Shown piece by piece: positions 45,107 to 55,562 of a stretch of DNA of 64,000 bases (position 1 is its first letter; each line of letters opens with the position of its first letter). The notes under the pieces are model-generated. The model ran no database searches. It saw only the letters and a list, made by a program, of their open reading frames with translations, and was not told where the DNA came from. The position numbers and the translations under genes are program-made. The stretch covers positions 64,963,269 through 65,027,268 of the forward strand of contig CM072517.1 in the NCBI GenBank assembly GCA_036898135.1, in the 5' to 3' direction. Source of the DNA: Oncomelania hupensis. Lineage: Eukaryota; Mollusca; Gastropoda; Littorinimorpha; Pomatiopsidae.

Positions 45107-45159
45107 GTAAACTTCTTCTTTTAATGCATCTTTCTTTTCCTTCTGCTATTGGTCCATTC

Positions 45160-47015
45160 CTATCCTATCCTATCCTGTCCCGTAACCCGGAGGTCGTAGG
45201 GGCACCACAGATGATCGTTTAACCAGCATACTCCATCTTTCTCTGTCCTCAGCAGCCCTGATGGCTTCGCTTAGTGTCAAACCAGTCCATTCTCGAATGT
45301 TGTCCTCCCACCTCTTTTTCGGTCTCCCTCTTCTTCTACCTCCTTGCACTGTTCCTTGCAGAATGGTCTTTGCAAGGCCTGGTGATCTGGTGACGTGGCC
45401 ATACCATCGTAGTTTCCGGTTCTTCACCACTGTGAGCAGGTCATCGTGTTGTCCAATGGCTTGTGTGATGGTCTGTCGGACTTCGTCGTTGGTGATGTGT
45501 TGGGTATAGGAAATGCCCAGAAGTCTTCTGTAGCCCCTCATCTCCATGCTTTGTATTCTTCGTTGGAGATCTGCTGTGAGGGTCCGTGCTTCACAAGCAT
45601 ATAGGAAGATGGAGATGACAAGGGAGCTCAGCAGTCTCACTTTGGAATGTAGACTGATGGTCCTGTCTTTCCAAATGGGCTTCAATCTTGTCAGGGCAGC
45701 AGCTGTTTGTGCGATCCTGGAGAGGACTTCCTGTCGGGACCCATTTTCTGACACAATGACTCCCAAATATTTGAAGCTATGCACTGTTGAGGGATTGGCC
45801 TTGGACTTTGATGTCCGTGTTGATGCCATTGGTGTTGTTGGTCATCCTTTTGGTCTTCTCTGCACTTATTTTTATTCCATAAGCTCTGGAGGTGGTGTCA
45901 AGCCTCTGTACCAGCTGTTCAAGTTATTGTTCCTCTCCAGCCAATCCATCAATGTCATCCGGGAAACGAAGATTGGAGATTGCTCTATCCCCTATGCTGA
46001 CTGTGACTTTGTGATCTGCATGGGCATCTGACATGATGCGCTCTAGGAAGATGTTGAAGAGTGTTTATTTATTTATTTTATTTATTTAATCGTTCTTATA
46101 TAGCGCTTTTCCAGCTCAAGAGCTGCTCAAGGCGCAGGCCGATACAGGATCTAACTCAAGCCGCCCGAGACGCCCACCCGCAGCCTTTGGGCGCATGGTC
46201 TGACGCCCGGACAACTGAGCACAATCCTGGGCAGCCAGGGATGGGGGAGAAGGACCTAGGTGCATGCTGGGTGTTTTCTTGTCACCGGCACTCACCCGTC
46301 TAGTACATGAGCGTCAGGATCTTTAAAGTCCGTTATGATGGAATGTATGCGACACAGACTAGACCTCGGTTTATACTCTCATCCGAAGAGTGTTGGAGAG
46401 AGTAGGCATCCTTGACGCACACCGATTGTTGTTCTGAACCAGTTCCCGATGACGCTGTTATGGAGGACTGCACTGGTAGCCTTATCATACAGGCTTTTGA
46501 TGACTTCAATAATTTTAGGGCTGATGTTGTACACTTTCATTTTTGCCCACAGAGCTGCATGCCAGACTCGGTCAAACGCCTTCTTGAAGTCTATGAACAC
46601 ATGATATAGATGTTGTTGGTGCTGTGGGTATTTCTCACAGATTATTCTGAGGTTGAAAATCTGTTCAGTGGTACTTCGCCCTGCCCTGAATCCTGCTTGT
46701 TCTTCAGCGATGATTTGTTCAGCTTTGGGTTTCAACCTGTTGAGTATTATTTTCAGGAGGACCTTGCTGGGATGGCTGATGAGGCTGATGGTGCGGTAAT
46801 TTTCACACTCCTGAAGGTTACCTTTATTGGGAAGAGTGATGACAAGCGACTGGGTCCATGGTGTAGGCCACTCCCCACTCTGCCAGATCTTGTTACAGAT
46901 AATGGTGAGGGCATCAATCATCTCTTCTCCTCCTGCTTGTAGCTATTTCGCGGGTATGTTGTCCACTCCCGTTGACTTCCCTTTCTTCAGCGATTGCACT
47001 GCTGCCTCAACTTCT
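45160..47015 (-). mobile_element. LINE family 1 (GGATA tail), copy 4, with R1 insert
   Basis: Reads on the minus strand from 47015 to the TATCC-type tail at 45160. The upstream frame (46921-46379) gives GNLQECENYRTISL, AEEQAGFRAGRSTTEQIFNL, FIDFKKAFDRVWH and GVRQGCLLSPTLF. After the R1 insert, the C-terminal frame (45829-45170) follows. Flanking TCCATTC at 45153-45159 and 47016-47022 is a probable 7-bp TSD. It lies in an intron of the zinc-finger gene. Confidence 0.85.
46066..46384 (-). mobile_element. dispersed repeat R1, complete copy with 10-bp TSD
   Basis: A 319-bp element flanked by GAAGAGTGTT (46056-46065 and 46385-46394). One end is TTATTTAT-rich, so on the minus strand it has an AAATAAAT tail next to a GCGCTATATAAGAAC motif, like a retroposed sequence. 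It splits LINE copy 4. Partial copies are at 17150 and 41335. Confidence 0.85.
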
Positions 47016-47381
47016 TCCATTCAATTCAATTTTGTTGGGTCACGTAAACTTTTGAAGTACTAGTCCCTTAAACTTTAACAGTTTTTTTTAGGCAAATTCT
47101 ATTATAATCCAACAACATAACCCTGGAAAAATCTACAGGCAACTGTTATTAATACATAGATTGTGTTGATAGTGCAAAATCAACACAGCACTAAGTGTGT
47201 TGAACCCCCCCCCCCCCTGAACCCCCCCGCCCCCCCACTATTCCCTGCCTTAGGCTGCATTAGTCTACAGATGTATAATTACAAGAAAATAAGTGTCATT
47301 GGCTGTCTACCACAGAGATTTGTTTCCTTGCTGTTATTCTAAAGTTATAATTTTTGTAACATATTTTTTATTTGTGTATAG

Positions 47382-47489
47382 TTCCAGACACTGGGTCTTG
47401 TCAGGAATGCACCATGCTTGAAGTTGGACCAGCTGATAAGGATTACACGATAACTGAAGGTGAGCCATCTAGACAAGAGAATGATAGAT
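47382..47489 (+). CDS. internal zinc-finger gene, duplicated exon 1 of 3
   Basis: Acceptor gtgtatag, phase 1. Encodes PDTGSCQECTMLEVGPADKD and then an acidic end. Either GAAG|gtgagc (47459) or GATAGAT|gtaagc (47489) can be the donor; the second is shared in position with the next copy. Homologous to 47871 and 48319. Confidence 0.5.
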
Positions 47490-47870
47490 GTAAGCTTTTT
47501 ATCTCTAAGTTTTTATCAGTTGTTCTTTTACTTCTTAGTAAAAAAAACAACTGATAAAAACTTCATCTTCCATTAAAGTACGTACTTTCAGAAACCCAAT
47601 ACCACTGCACAGGCAATATTTACAGTTAAATTGTAATTGAATCATGAATTTAGTCAACACTAATACAGCAGTAGAGACTTTAGAGAAAACCAAATAGAGC
47701 TTCAACTCACCATTGGGATTGATTCCTGTGTCGTGTGGCATTCATTTGTTTTACACATTATAGTCATTAGCTGTCTACCAAAGATTACACTGCTTATAGA
47801 TTTTCTAAAACATTTTTTCTGTTTTTCAGAAGTTTTATTTTGGTGGTGCAATATTTGTGTATTGTTCCAG

Positions 47871-47997
47871 ACATTGACGAGCCTGAGGCTGGGTCTGGTC
47901 AGGATTCATCATGCTTGAAGTTGGAGTGCCTAGCGCCTGCTAAAGACCATGCCATACCTGAACCTGGGCCCGGTAGACAAGGCGAAGACTGATAAAT
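47871..47997 (+). CDS. internal zinc-finger gene, duplicated exon 2 of 3
   Basis: Acceptor attgttccag, phase 1. Encodes DIDEPEAGSGQDSSCLKLE and related acidic repeats. Compared with the first copy it has a 4-base length difference near its end, which brings a TGA into frame before the shared GTAAGC. The flanking introns are also duplicated (TTTTATTTTGGT..GCAATATTTGTGTAT). Confidence 0.45.
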
Positions 47998-48039
47998 GTA
48001 AGCATTTTATCCTTGAGTTTTATCAATTCTTTTGCTACC

Positions 48040-48041
<2 letters not shown>

Positions 48042-48099
<58 letters not shown>

Positions 48100-48135
48100 T
48101 ATAATTATTATTATTTTTATTTTTATTATTATTAA

Positions 48136-48205
<70 letters not shown>

Positions 48206-48275
48206 TGATTTATAAAGCGCACTATCAAACAATAGCCAGCTCAATAGCTGAGCTGAGCTTCATTAGTACGGCTCT
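48042..48275 (-). repeat. (AAT)/(ATT) tract with LINE-like tail
   Basis: Long AAT and ATT runs (48042-48206) are followed by GATTTATAAAGCGCAC. On the minus strand this reads as a LINE 3' end (GTGCGCTTTATAAATC) leading into the repeat. It lies in an intron between duplicated exons. Confidence 0.7.
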
Positions 48276-48318
48276 TCAGGTTTTATTTTGGTATTGCAAT
48301 ATTTGTGTATGCTTCCAG

Positions 48319-48815
48319 ATATTGACGAGCTTGGTGCTGGGTGCAGTCTGAGTCAGGATTTCACCATGCTTTAAGTAGAACCGGTTGATAAGGAGGATCA
48401 AGCCATGCCAGAAGTTGGATCGGCTGATGACCACTCCATGCTTGAAGGCTCTTCAACTTCAAACCAAAAGAGGACTCGATATAAGAGAAAACTTTCAAAT
48501 CCGTGTGTTTGCTGTGGACAATTTCAATCCAAACTAACTTAATCGAAAGCATAAATATGAGGAAGCTGTGCAAGCTGCAGCAAAACTTCTCCACACAGAG
48601 AAACAATTGGTTTTTACTGCCTTAAAGAAAGAAGAGATATATTTAAAAAAAATGTTCAGTTGAAGAATGAAGACAAAGAACTTTTAAGATAAAGAAGTCA
48701 GGGCAATTACAGACTCGTTATTTGCAGTGGCTGCAAGGGATTGTTTGGTAAAAGAAGAGTGTGCCAACATAAAAAGACACTTTCAAATACATGAAACTTA
48801 AATAAATAATAATAA
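48319..48815 (+). pseudogene. internal zinc-finger gene, exon 3 of 3 plus finger region, decayed
   Basis: Acceptor tgcttccag. The start (DIDELGAGCSLSQD) repeats the previous exons, but GAA has become TAA after TML. It continues NPCVCCGQFQSKLT, then across shifts HKYEEAVQAAAKLL, ALKKEEIYLK, and NYRLVICSGCKGLFGKRRV followed by CQHKK. The spacing C-x2-C..H..H, a long helix, then C-x2-C..C-x-H is like the N-terminal region of a family of animal recombinase-like proteins I recall from fish and invertebrates. At least three stops or shifts make it a pseudogene. Confidence 0.5.
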
Positions 48816-48827
48816 TAATAATACAGG

Positions 48828-49047
48828 ATGCTATACGCGCCTTTCCCCTAATCATTCAGGCTCAAAGCGCGGCGATCAATACCAACATACACGCTCATCT
48901 GTCTCATCCACCCTCACACACACCAAATACACATCCATCACTCAAACAGGTGGTGTAAAAGCAGGGAGATCGCTATTAGAAGACGGAAAGAAAATCAAAT
49001 TTTTATTTTGGAAATTTTTATATTGACTGCGTCCTGTACCATTATTG
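48828..49047. repeat. dispersed repeat R2, copy 2
   Basis: Homologous to 11604-11815. This copy has an extra segment with ATCCATCACTCAAACAGG in the middle. Confidence 0.8.
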
Positions 49048-49149
49048 AAGGTAAATTAAATTTTATTATTAAATGCAACCATTGTTGATTTCGTTGCCTA
49101 AAAAAACTGATTTGTGTGCCTGCTGACTTTCAAACTAAAGTATTAGATC

Positions 49150-49500
49150 GTTTCAAAGATGACAAAGTGTGTTAATCTTTGTCGAAGAGACTTTTGTGCG
49201 CTGACCTTGAAGGTTAAGGCCATGTCAGGCCTTGCAAGAACATGCAAAAAAAAAAAAGGTTATCGTACAGTGGAATGGCTGTTTATTTAACCCATAGTAT
49301 GCAACAACAATGGGTTATTTGATCAGACATCCATGAGAGATCACGCGAGGGTCAAGGTCATCACAAGGTCAAGGTCATCCCAAGGGGTTTTTTGGGCATA
49401 ATGCAACTTTAGCTGTATTTATTTGATATTACATGAGTGTATTTGAAACCGGAGGTCAAGGTCAAGAGCATAGAAAGATCAAAGGCGGTATTTTAATTTT
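49150..49500 (+). repeat. dispersed repeat with AGGTCA direct repeats, copy 1
   Basis: Several AAGGTCAAGGTCA motifs. The segment is homologous, in reverse complement, to 63120-63480 (GAGGTCAAGGTCAAGAGCAT and flanks). Confidence 0.65.
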
Positions 49501-49999
49501 ATTGCCACCATTATTTTTTTCTGGACACTCATTTTCATGTTAAATATTGCGAGTTCTATAAGCAGCATGATAGTCACTTGGGCTTTGCCCTTTAAGTTTT
49601 GATGAGTATTAATTAGTAATTTTCTGTTATATGTGTGAAACAGTTTGTACTCTCTCTCTTGCTCTCTCCTATTTTTGCTTTAATTTTGTGTATTTCGTTT
49701 TAAAGTATTGTCTTGAGATTTCATTACTCATTGTACTTTTGTTATCTTTTTGATGTCCTATTTATTGCTCTTTTTTATTTTGTGTGGATATGTGAGCGTG
49801 CATGTGTTCCGTTTGCCTCCTCCTCCCATCTCCTCACCCACACCTAACATAAACGTCTGAAATTAAACTTGTTTCGCTTTGCATTGATTTGTAACATATG
49901 TGAAATAAAAGCATTATATAATGCAATTTGATTTTTAACAACAGCATTATAAGACATTAATTGTTGAAGTTATTGTGAATATGGACTGAATTTTTTTTT

Positions 50000-50041
<42 letters not shown>

Positions 50042-50640
50042 CCTCCCTCTCTTTCTCTATCTCTTCTTATCTCTCTCTCTCTTTATGATACTTGAACATG
50101 TAAGCTTGCTTGCTTACCCACAACTTCATAATTTAAATAAATAGAAACAAATGCTATAAATAATAAACAAATACTTTACACAGTGTCACATATTCCACAC
50201 AATTCACAACAAATTCAAACTATTTTTAAATGCCTTCATTTTACACTGTTTTTATTGTTTATCGGTTCAACAATCAAACTTTGGATAAAAATATTCTACT
50301 GCAAAACAGAAAATTAATCATACAACAAACACACAACTAAAATACTCAGGAATTTATATTATGTTCATTAAGAATGTTAGACATGTTGTTCTCACCATTA
50401 TTACATAATAAAAAGGATGATCATAGTGATAACAATACTAACACAACTCAATAAAAACAATTTAAGTTTAATGTTTTAATTTTTTTATAATTTTAAAAAA
50501 AAGTTTATATGCTTATTAGTTTTTATTATGTTTTATTATTATTTACTTTAGTATAGTTTGCATGCTTAAGACTATTAAGAGGGAAAATGTGGTAGACATA
50601 AACAGCAAGAACACATAACACATTTACTAAGACAGTATAA
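49501..50640. other. AT-rich stretch without a recognised gene
   Basis: Contains a (CT)n run at 50004-50095. No exon recognised. Confidence 0.4.
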
Positions 50641-50955
50641 GTTGTCTTAACAAGCAAATTTACTGGTGTCGACATAACGGTTTAAATTATGTTATATATT
50701 TTGTGTCTACCTAAGCGGTAATTTAACCGTGGTCGACTTAACAGTGCTAAAATACTTAGTAAACAGAAGGTCGACCACTAAAAAATCTATATCTTTTGTT
50801 ATTTGATGTAATCATAAAATCTCATCCATTTAGTCATAAAAGTAAAAGGCAATGAACATAATTAAAGGACATCATCACAGATTGATAAAGACCAAATATA
50901 GCCATGGTCGACTTATAGCATATATTTACTGTGGTCGACCTATGTGCACATTTGG
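50640..50955. promoter_or_regulatory. subterminal GTCGAC cluster, right end of the 8.9-kb insertion
   Basis: Five GTCGAC motifs within about 270 bases, mostly in the context TGGTCGAC(C/T)TA. Three more lie at 42470-42620 near the left end. Such clusters near both ends of a transposon usually bind its transposase. Here that is inference. Confidence 0.5.

Positions 50956-50957
<2 letters not shown>

Positions 50958-51048
<91 letters not shown>
50958..51048. repeat. (AT)n microsatellite
   Basis: About 90 bases of TA units near the right end of the insertion, mirrored by the AT tract at 42375 near the left end. Confidence 0.95.
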
Positions 51049-51051
<3 letters not shown>

Positions 51052-51092
51052 TTTATTTTATGTTTATTTTTATTTTTATTTTTATAATTGTA

Positions 51093-51123
<31 letters not shown>

Positions 51124-51415
51124 CTTCTTCTTCTTTCTTTTCCTTTTTTTTTTTTGGGCTGGGGGGGGGGGGGGGGTTTCCGGAAACCCCGGAAACCCCC
51201 CCCTCGTCCGCCCCTGTCACGGCAGGTAAGGGCAGTTACAGTCCAGTCCAGTCAAGTCAAGAAATCTTTATTTCACCAAAAATATGCAAACATTTTTGGT
51301 GTCACATTGCATACAAGGCAATCGAACATCAAAACAAAATTTATACATCAAGACATTACAATATTCCTCTCTGGTAGAGTGGTTCTTGACACTCATCTAC
51401 TGTTTTATATTTCAG

Positions 51416-51564
51416 GCCAGAAACCTAGATGAGGTCACTCGCAAAAAAAACCGCTGAGTTCCTCCACCACAGCCTGGCAACACAAACAACACATTACGCT
51501 GGAGATGTCCAAACCGACGTCAAGGTGGACGCCTTCACCCGCGTCGGGGCGGAGGTGTTTCAAG
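51416..51564 (+). pseudogene. tyrosine-recombinase-like gene, exon 17 with catalytic Tyr, frameshifted
   Basis: The acceptor tatatttcag opens in phase 0, matching the end of exon 16. The frame starts ARNLDEVTRK. After an A8 run (51443-51450) the coding frame shifts by one and gives TAEFLHHSLATQTTHYAGD and DAFTRVGAEVF to the donor CAAG|gtcagt. The H-H-S..T-x-T-x-x-Y order matches the His and nucleophilic Tyr box of tyrosine recombinases. One extra A explains the shift. Confidence 0.65.
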
Positions 51565-51824
51565 GTCAGTCAGTGATTATAAGTACCTTTGATTCTGTGC
51601 TTATCAAGTGTTCATAAGAACTTAAACTGGACTCTTTCAAACACGGGAAACACTAAACACAATTCATTGTGAAAATTTGTGCTCACCATTTCTTGGACGT
51701 ACATGTGGTATAATAGTACTTTCTTTATAATTCAAATCATTATCTGTACAATGTTACAGAAAACCACCAATAGTATAATAACAGAGACAATACAACAATG
51801 ACACAGACTTAACTTCAACATTAC

Positions 51825-52225
51825 CGTTGCAGGCGCACCCAATCCTCATGGTGGAGGATGAGTTCCCTGGCCCCAGCCACACTGGTCTTGTGGTGTTTAA
51901 CCTGCACACATATAGACATGTACATGAAAGAAAAAACCTATAATGAATGTTAATATTACAACTATATATTGCAAACAAGGATGTATAACCCAAGAAATGA
52001 CATTACTTACACGGATGATCATCTTGCCCTAGGTGGCACGGGCCTCCAGCACCTCACCCAGGGTCATGCAGACAATCTCCCCTGGGCGGGAGACGTTTGA
52101 TGTGCTCAAAATGCACATCAACTGGTTCCTCGCATTGAGGAACCAGTTGGTGGCATTCTGGAGGAAAGCATCATCAAACGCTCGCCTGTACTTGCCCAGG
52201 GGATGGGCCTCCTCAAAACGGATGT
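51825..52225 (-). pseudogene. recombinase-like exons 14 and 15 (Arg and Lys boxes)
   Basis: Exon 14 (52225-52011) encodes GKYRRAFDDAFLQNATNWF, then NVSRPGEIVCMTLGEVLEAR. The RPGE matches box I of tyrosine recombinases, where the Arg is catalytic. An in-frame TAG interrupts before GKMIIR. Exon 15 (51901-51825) encodes VKHHKTSVAGARELIL, like the beta-hairpin Lys motif, and ends LQ-CG|gtaatg in phase 2. The next exon in the same orientation was not found. A phase-matched candidate lies on the other strand at 42127. Confidence 0.7.
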
Positions 52226-52865
52226 CTGTGGACAAAAACGCCAAAGGTTCAGCTTGTTTTAAACAAGAGCACAGGAATTTATGGCTTCCATCATTATGAC
52301 CAATGTACTTATTTCTGTAGTTATTACTGCATTTGTTTATTGCACTGTTGTATTCCTATGAAAAGTGATTCTAATGATTATTATCATCATAATCATAATT
52401 ATAATTTGTTTGAATAATGTAGCAACCATTGTTCACCTGAATTATAGAAATGAACCAAAAGAACCTACCGGCCACCTTTTCTTTGAGTTCTATGGTCCTT
52501 TTCTTCTTGAGTTTGATAAGAGGTGCCCTGAAATTTTATAAATTGACATTTGTACATTTTATGACAATAATGTTTGAAATTCTCAGACACATTCTGTAGT
52601 TGTGCAAGTAAAATCCAAATGAGAGATTGCCACTTACTTAGGTAGATTGTGATTGTACGTTAGGGTTAGGTGACCCAGAATTTAACCATAATAGAGTGTG
52701 AAAGCTCAATGGAAAAATAATAACAATTTGTTTTAAATAGTCACTGATGTTCTTCTAAGTACATGTACTGGTATTTGTTACTGTTTGAACACATTAGAAT
52801 TTTGCTTGGCAGCGTTAGATGTTCCTGCATGCTACAGCTATTTATGATAAGTAACAAGAACTTAC

Positions 52866-52991
52866 TTGGCTAGTTGTAATCTTTTTTGGATGGATGTTAG
52901 GGTGTCATTCTGAATCTCCAGTTCCTGGAGTAGAGCATGTTGGAATCCCTGAAGGTCGTCCAGGAAATCCTGGATAGGAAAAAGAACTCAG

Positions 52992-53063
<72 letters not shown>

Positions 53064-53613
53064 GAAAACTCTATTTAACAGAGCACCACAACAATGGTTA
53101 GGTTTAGATATTTTTGGTATTTATTTCTTTGTAGCTGAACGTCTGCCAAATAATCATCATGCTATAAATATTGTACTACAACAAATACGACTCTTGTTGC
53201 TTACGGTGCAACTACTGGTACTTACAATGACGGCGTCCACTTTATTCATAGCGTTGGAGGCTGTTTGGGGGTTTGCCCTGGCTTGGCTCGTGAGAGGCGT
53301 CACGAGCCTGTCCTCCCATCGTGTAGGTGCATCATGGGGGGGTTGGTCGTCCTGAAAGCAAACAATTACACAGGGGTTAGATGTCAACAGACAAAAATGT
53401 TGAAATTTTTTATGACAATACCATATGACATTACAACAAATAGATTTTACTGTTTATGAATACTTACACGGAATACAACTCTGAACTCGCCCCGTCCCTC
53501 CGGTGCCACTGCTTTGATGCTGTGGAGGACGGAGCTGATGAGCTGATTCCGCGACTTCTCCCCCATGCTGCGGTACGTCTGGAGGTTGCGGTCAAACGCC
53601 AAGTAGACGTTTC
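52866..53613 (-). CDS. recombinase-like gene, exons 10-12 (linker)
   Basis: Exon 10 (53613-53468) encodes VYLAFDRNLQTYRSMGEKSR and a helical rest. Exon 11 (53351-53226) encodes a Pro/Thr-rich stretch ending NAMNKVDAVI. Exon 12 (52969-52866) encodes DFLDDLQGFQHALLQELEIQ. Phases run 1-0-0-2 and the borders are strong. These probably form the linker and core-binding part ahead of the catalytic domain. Exon 13 (52527-52469) is a short Lys-rich helix. Confidence 0.6.
52994..53062. repeat. (ATC)n microsatellite
   Basis: About 23 ATC units in an intron of the recombinase-like gene. Confidence 0.95.
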
Positions 53614-53699
53614 CTACACATAAGCGAAGACAATAATGATAATCAGATATCTTGTAGAACAAGTCAAAGTGGTTGTCTAAGCATCAAAATATACACATC

Positions 53700-54110
53700 A
53701 CAAAAAGTTAAGTACCACCATGAAAATTCGACCAAATTTAAATTTTGTTACCAGTACCCTTTAAATTAATTTTTAATCTTCACAGTCACTTTGCTTTGGT
53801 GCACAGGGTTGTAAAGTGTACAATGACTGCAACTGCAGCTGCACGTGCACCACGAGCAGTTTGAGGGAGACGCCTAAAGGCTGCGTATTTGACCCAAAAA
53901 ATACTGGTTTTCCGTGCTCCACGCCCGATATATCAAACTTTTTTGTGAGCAATGTTTGGTTGCAAATGCTGAAAGAAATGTCTGGCTGTGTGTTTTACTC
54001 ACACATTTGCCTTTATAAGCAGCCGATTTTGCACAAACCATTACCAAACGAACATGCCGCCAAGACAAAAACTACTTGCGTTTATGTAAGTGGTACTTAA
54101 CTTTTTGTGA
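53700..54110. other. intron segment with an internal repeat border
   Basis: The segment starts with CACAAAAAGTTAAGTACCAC (about 53699) and ends with GTGGTACTTAACTTTTTGTG (about 54090-54109), a perfect 20-bp inverted repeat roughly 410 bp apart. It may be a MITE in the intron between exons 9 and 10. No transposase seen. Confidence 0.65.
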
Positions 54111-54243
54111 TGTGTATAGTACATGTCATTAGTAAGGTAAACCAATATTTGTTGCTTACTGTGGGCGTAGCCAAGCATAGAAGGCAGTTCGGTGGTCCTG
54201 TCTTGAGGGTCCGCTGGTTTGTCTGCCATGACTGTAATGATAG

Positions 54244-54420
<177 letters not shown>

Positions 54421-54703
54421 GATGAGTATATAGAGGTATACAAGAGATAAATACATAAAGAATTGTTTCATGTGGTATTGGTTGAAACATGAGCAAAATT
54501 GATCAGCATAATAGGTAACGGAACCATCAAAACACCAATCCGTGATGAAATTGCCATCTTGCATAATAGGAATAATGACTGCATATAGGAAAATAAAGAC
54601 ATCCATAAGAGAGAAGAAAAATCCATGTAAAGAGCACCATGTGTGAGCCACATTAATGAAATACTACAAGTTAAACATAGCACTCAATACAATTGACATG
54701 TAC

Positions 54704-55113
54704 CTCTGGCCAGAGCTGCCTTCGTTTTGCGGCCGCCCACCTTGGCCAGTTGACTGAGGTAATCTTCACTGCCTTTAACCAGCTTGTGCTGGCCTATGAG
54801 GTGGCGGCCCACCTTCACCACCCAAGCCTCACAAAGAGGGCAGCGCTGTTTCTGTAAGAAAGAAGCAGCATAAAGGCATGATTGTACAACTTTTGGACAC
54901 AGAGAGAACAATTGAGTATTACAAGTGCATGACATTGTTATTGCATTAAAAAAGACTGGGGAAAGGTAGTAAACAACAGAAAGAAATTATATCTCACAGG
55001 TTCCTTGTTGCGTTTTGCATAGCCCCACTTTTTGGCCACTTCGGGGCGAATCTTGTGGATGCTGACAAGTCAACTTGGTCACAACCTTTTCGCAATAGGT
55101 GCACTTGTATGCT
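54704..55113 (-). pseudogene. recombinase-like gene, exons 7-8 with two C2H2-like fingers
   Basis: Exon 7 (55113-54998) encodes YKCTYCEKVVTKLT and, one base out of frame, IHKIRPEVAKKWGYAKRN. The single extra base is near 55060. Exon 8 (54851-54704) encodes QRCPLCEAWVVKVGRHLIGQH and a basic end GGRKTKAALAR. Both match C-x2-C..L..H-x3-5-H spacing. They are probably DNA or RNA binding. Confidence 0.65.
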
Positions 55114-55280
55114 CTGAAACAAATCCTTAAATGTTACACCTTTGGACAGTTGATGTTCATGATACAACAATGTGCTATGTGTGTGTGTGAGGGTGCGTTT
55201 GTGTGTGCATGGTTGTGTGTGTTTTATTTTGTGCTATATAATAATGGTTTATAGGTTGTAAAAATAGCAATCCCACTTAC

Positions 55281-55562
55281 CGTTTTGTAGATTTCTTGGC
55301 CTGAGCTGGCTGTCTGGATGTCTGGACAGCTGGCTTTGGAGCTGGCTGGGCAGCTGGCTGAGGAGCTGGCTGGGCAGCTGGCTGAGGAGCTGGCTGGGCA
55401 GCTGGCTTTGGAGCTGGCTGGGCAGCTGGCTGAGGAGCTGGCTGGGCAGCTGGCTGAGGAGCTGGCTGGGCAGCTGGCTGAGGAGCTGGCTGGGCAGCTG
55501 GCCGAGGAGCTGGCTGGGCAGCTGGCTGAGGAGCTGGCTGGGCAGCTGGCTTTGGAAGTAAT
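55281..55562 (-). CDS. recombinase-like gene, exon 6: Pro/Ala/Gln repeat
   Basis: A 24-bp unit (8 residues, PAPQPAAQ-like) repeats about ten times. The chosen frame ends QAKKSTK and joins exon 7 in phase 2. A second frame is open too, giving SQLPSQLL repeats, simply because of the unit length and composition. The preceding exon 5 (55754-55669) encodes FNIKEALQEIKREKKKES and runs into TAA with no clear donor, so how exons 5 and 6 are joined is unclear. Confidence 0.55.

Larger units (their letters stand above)
42295..51216. mobile_element. 8.9-kb transposon-like insertion, 5-bp TSD, unknown superfamily
   Basis: The ends are inverted CAGGGGCGGA (10 bp) on both sides, followed inward by G-rich GGGGGTTTCC on each side. 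The 5-bp direct repeat TCACG (42290-42294 and 51217-51221) flanks it, and excision restores an exon and its donor. Eight or so GTCGAC motifs cluster near the two ends (about 42475, 42535, 42615 and 50667, 50727, 50765, 50904, 50933), as subterminal transposase-binding repeats do. Inside are a decayed Harbinger-like fragment, a spliced zinc-finger gene, a LINE with an R1 insert, a SINE and an R2 repeat. Which internal gene, if any, drives mobility is unknown. Confidence 0.7.
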
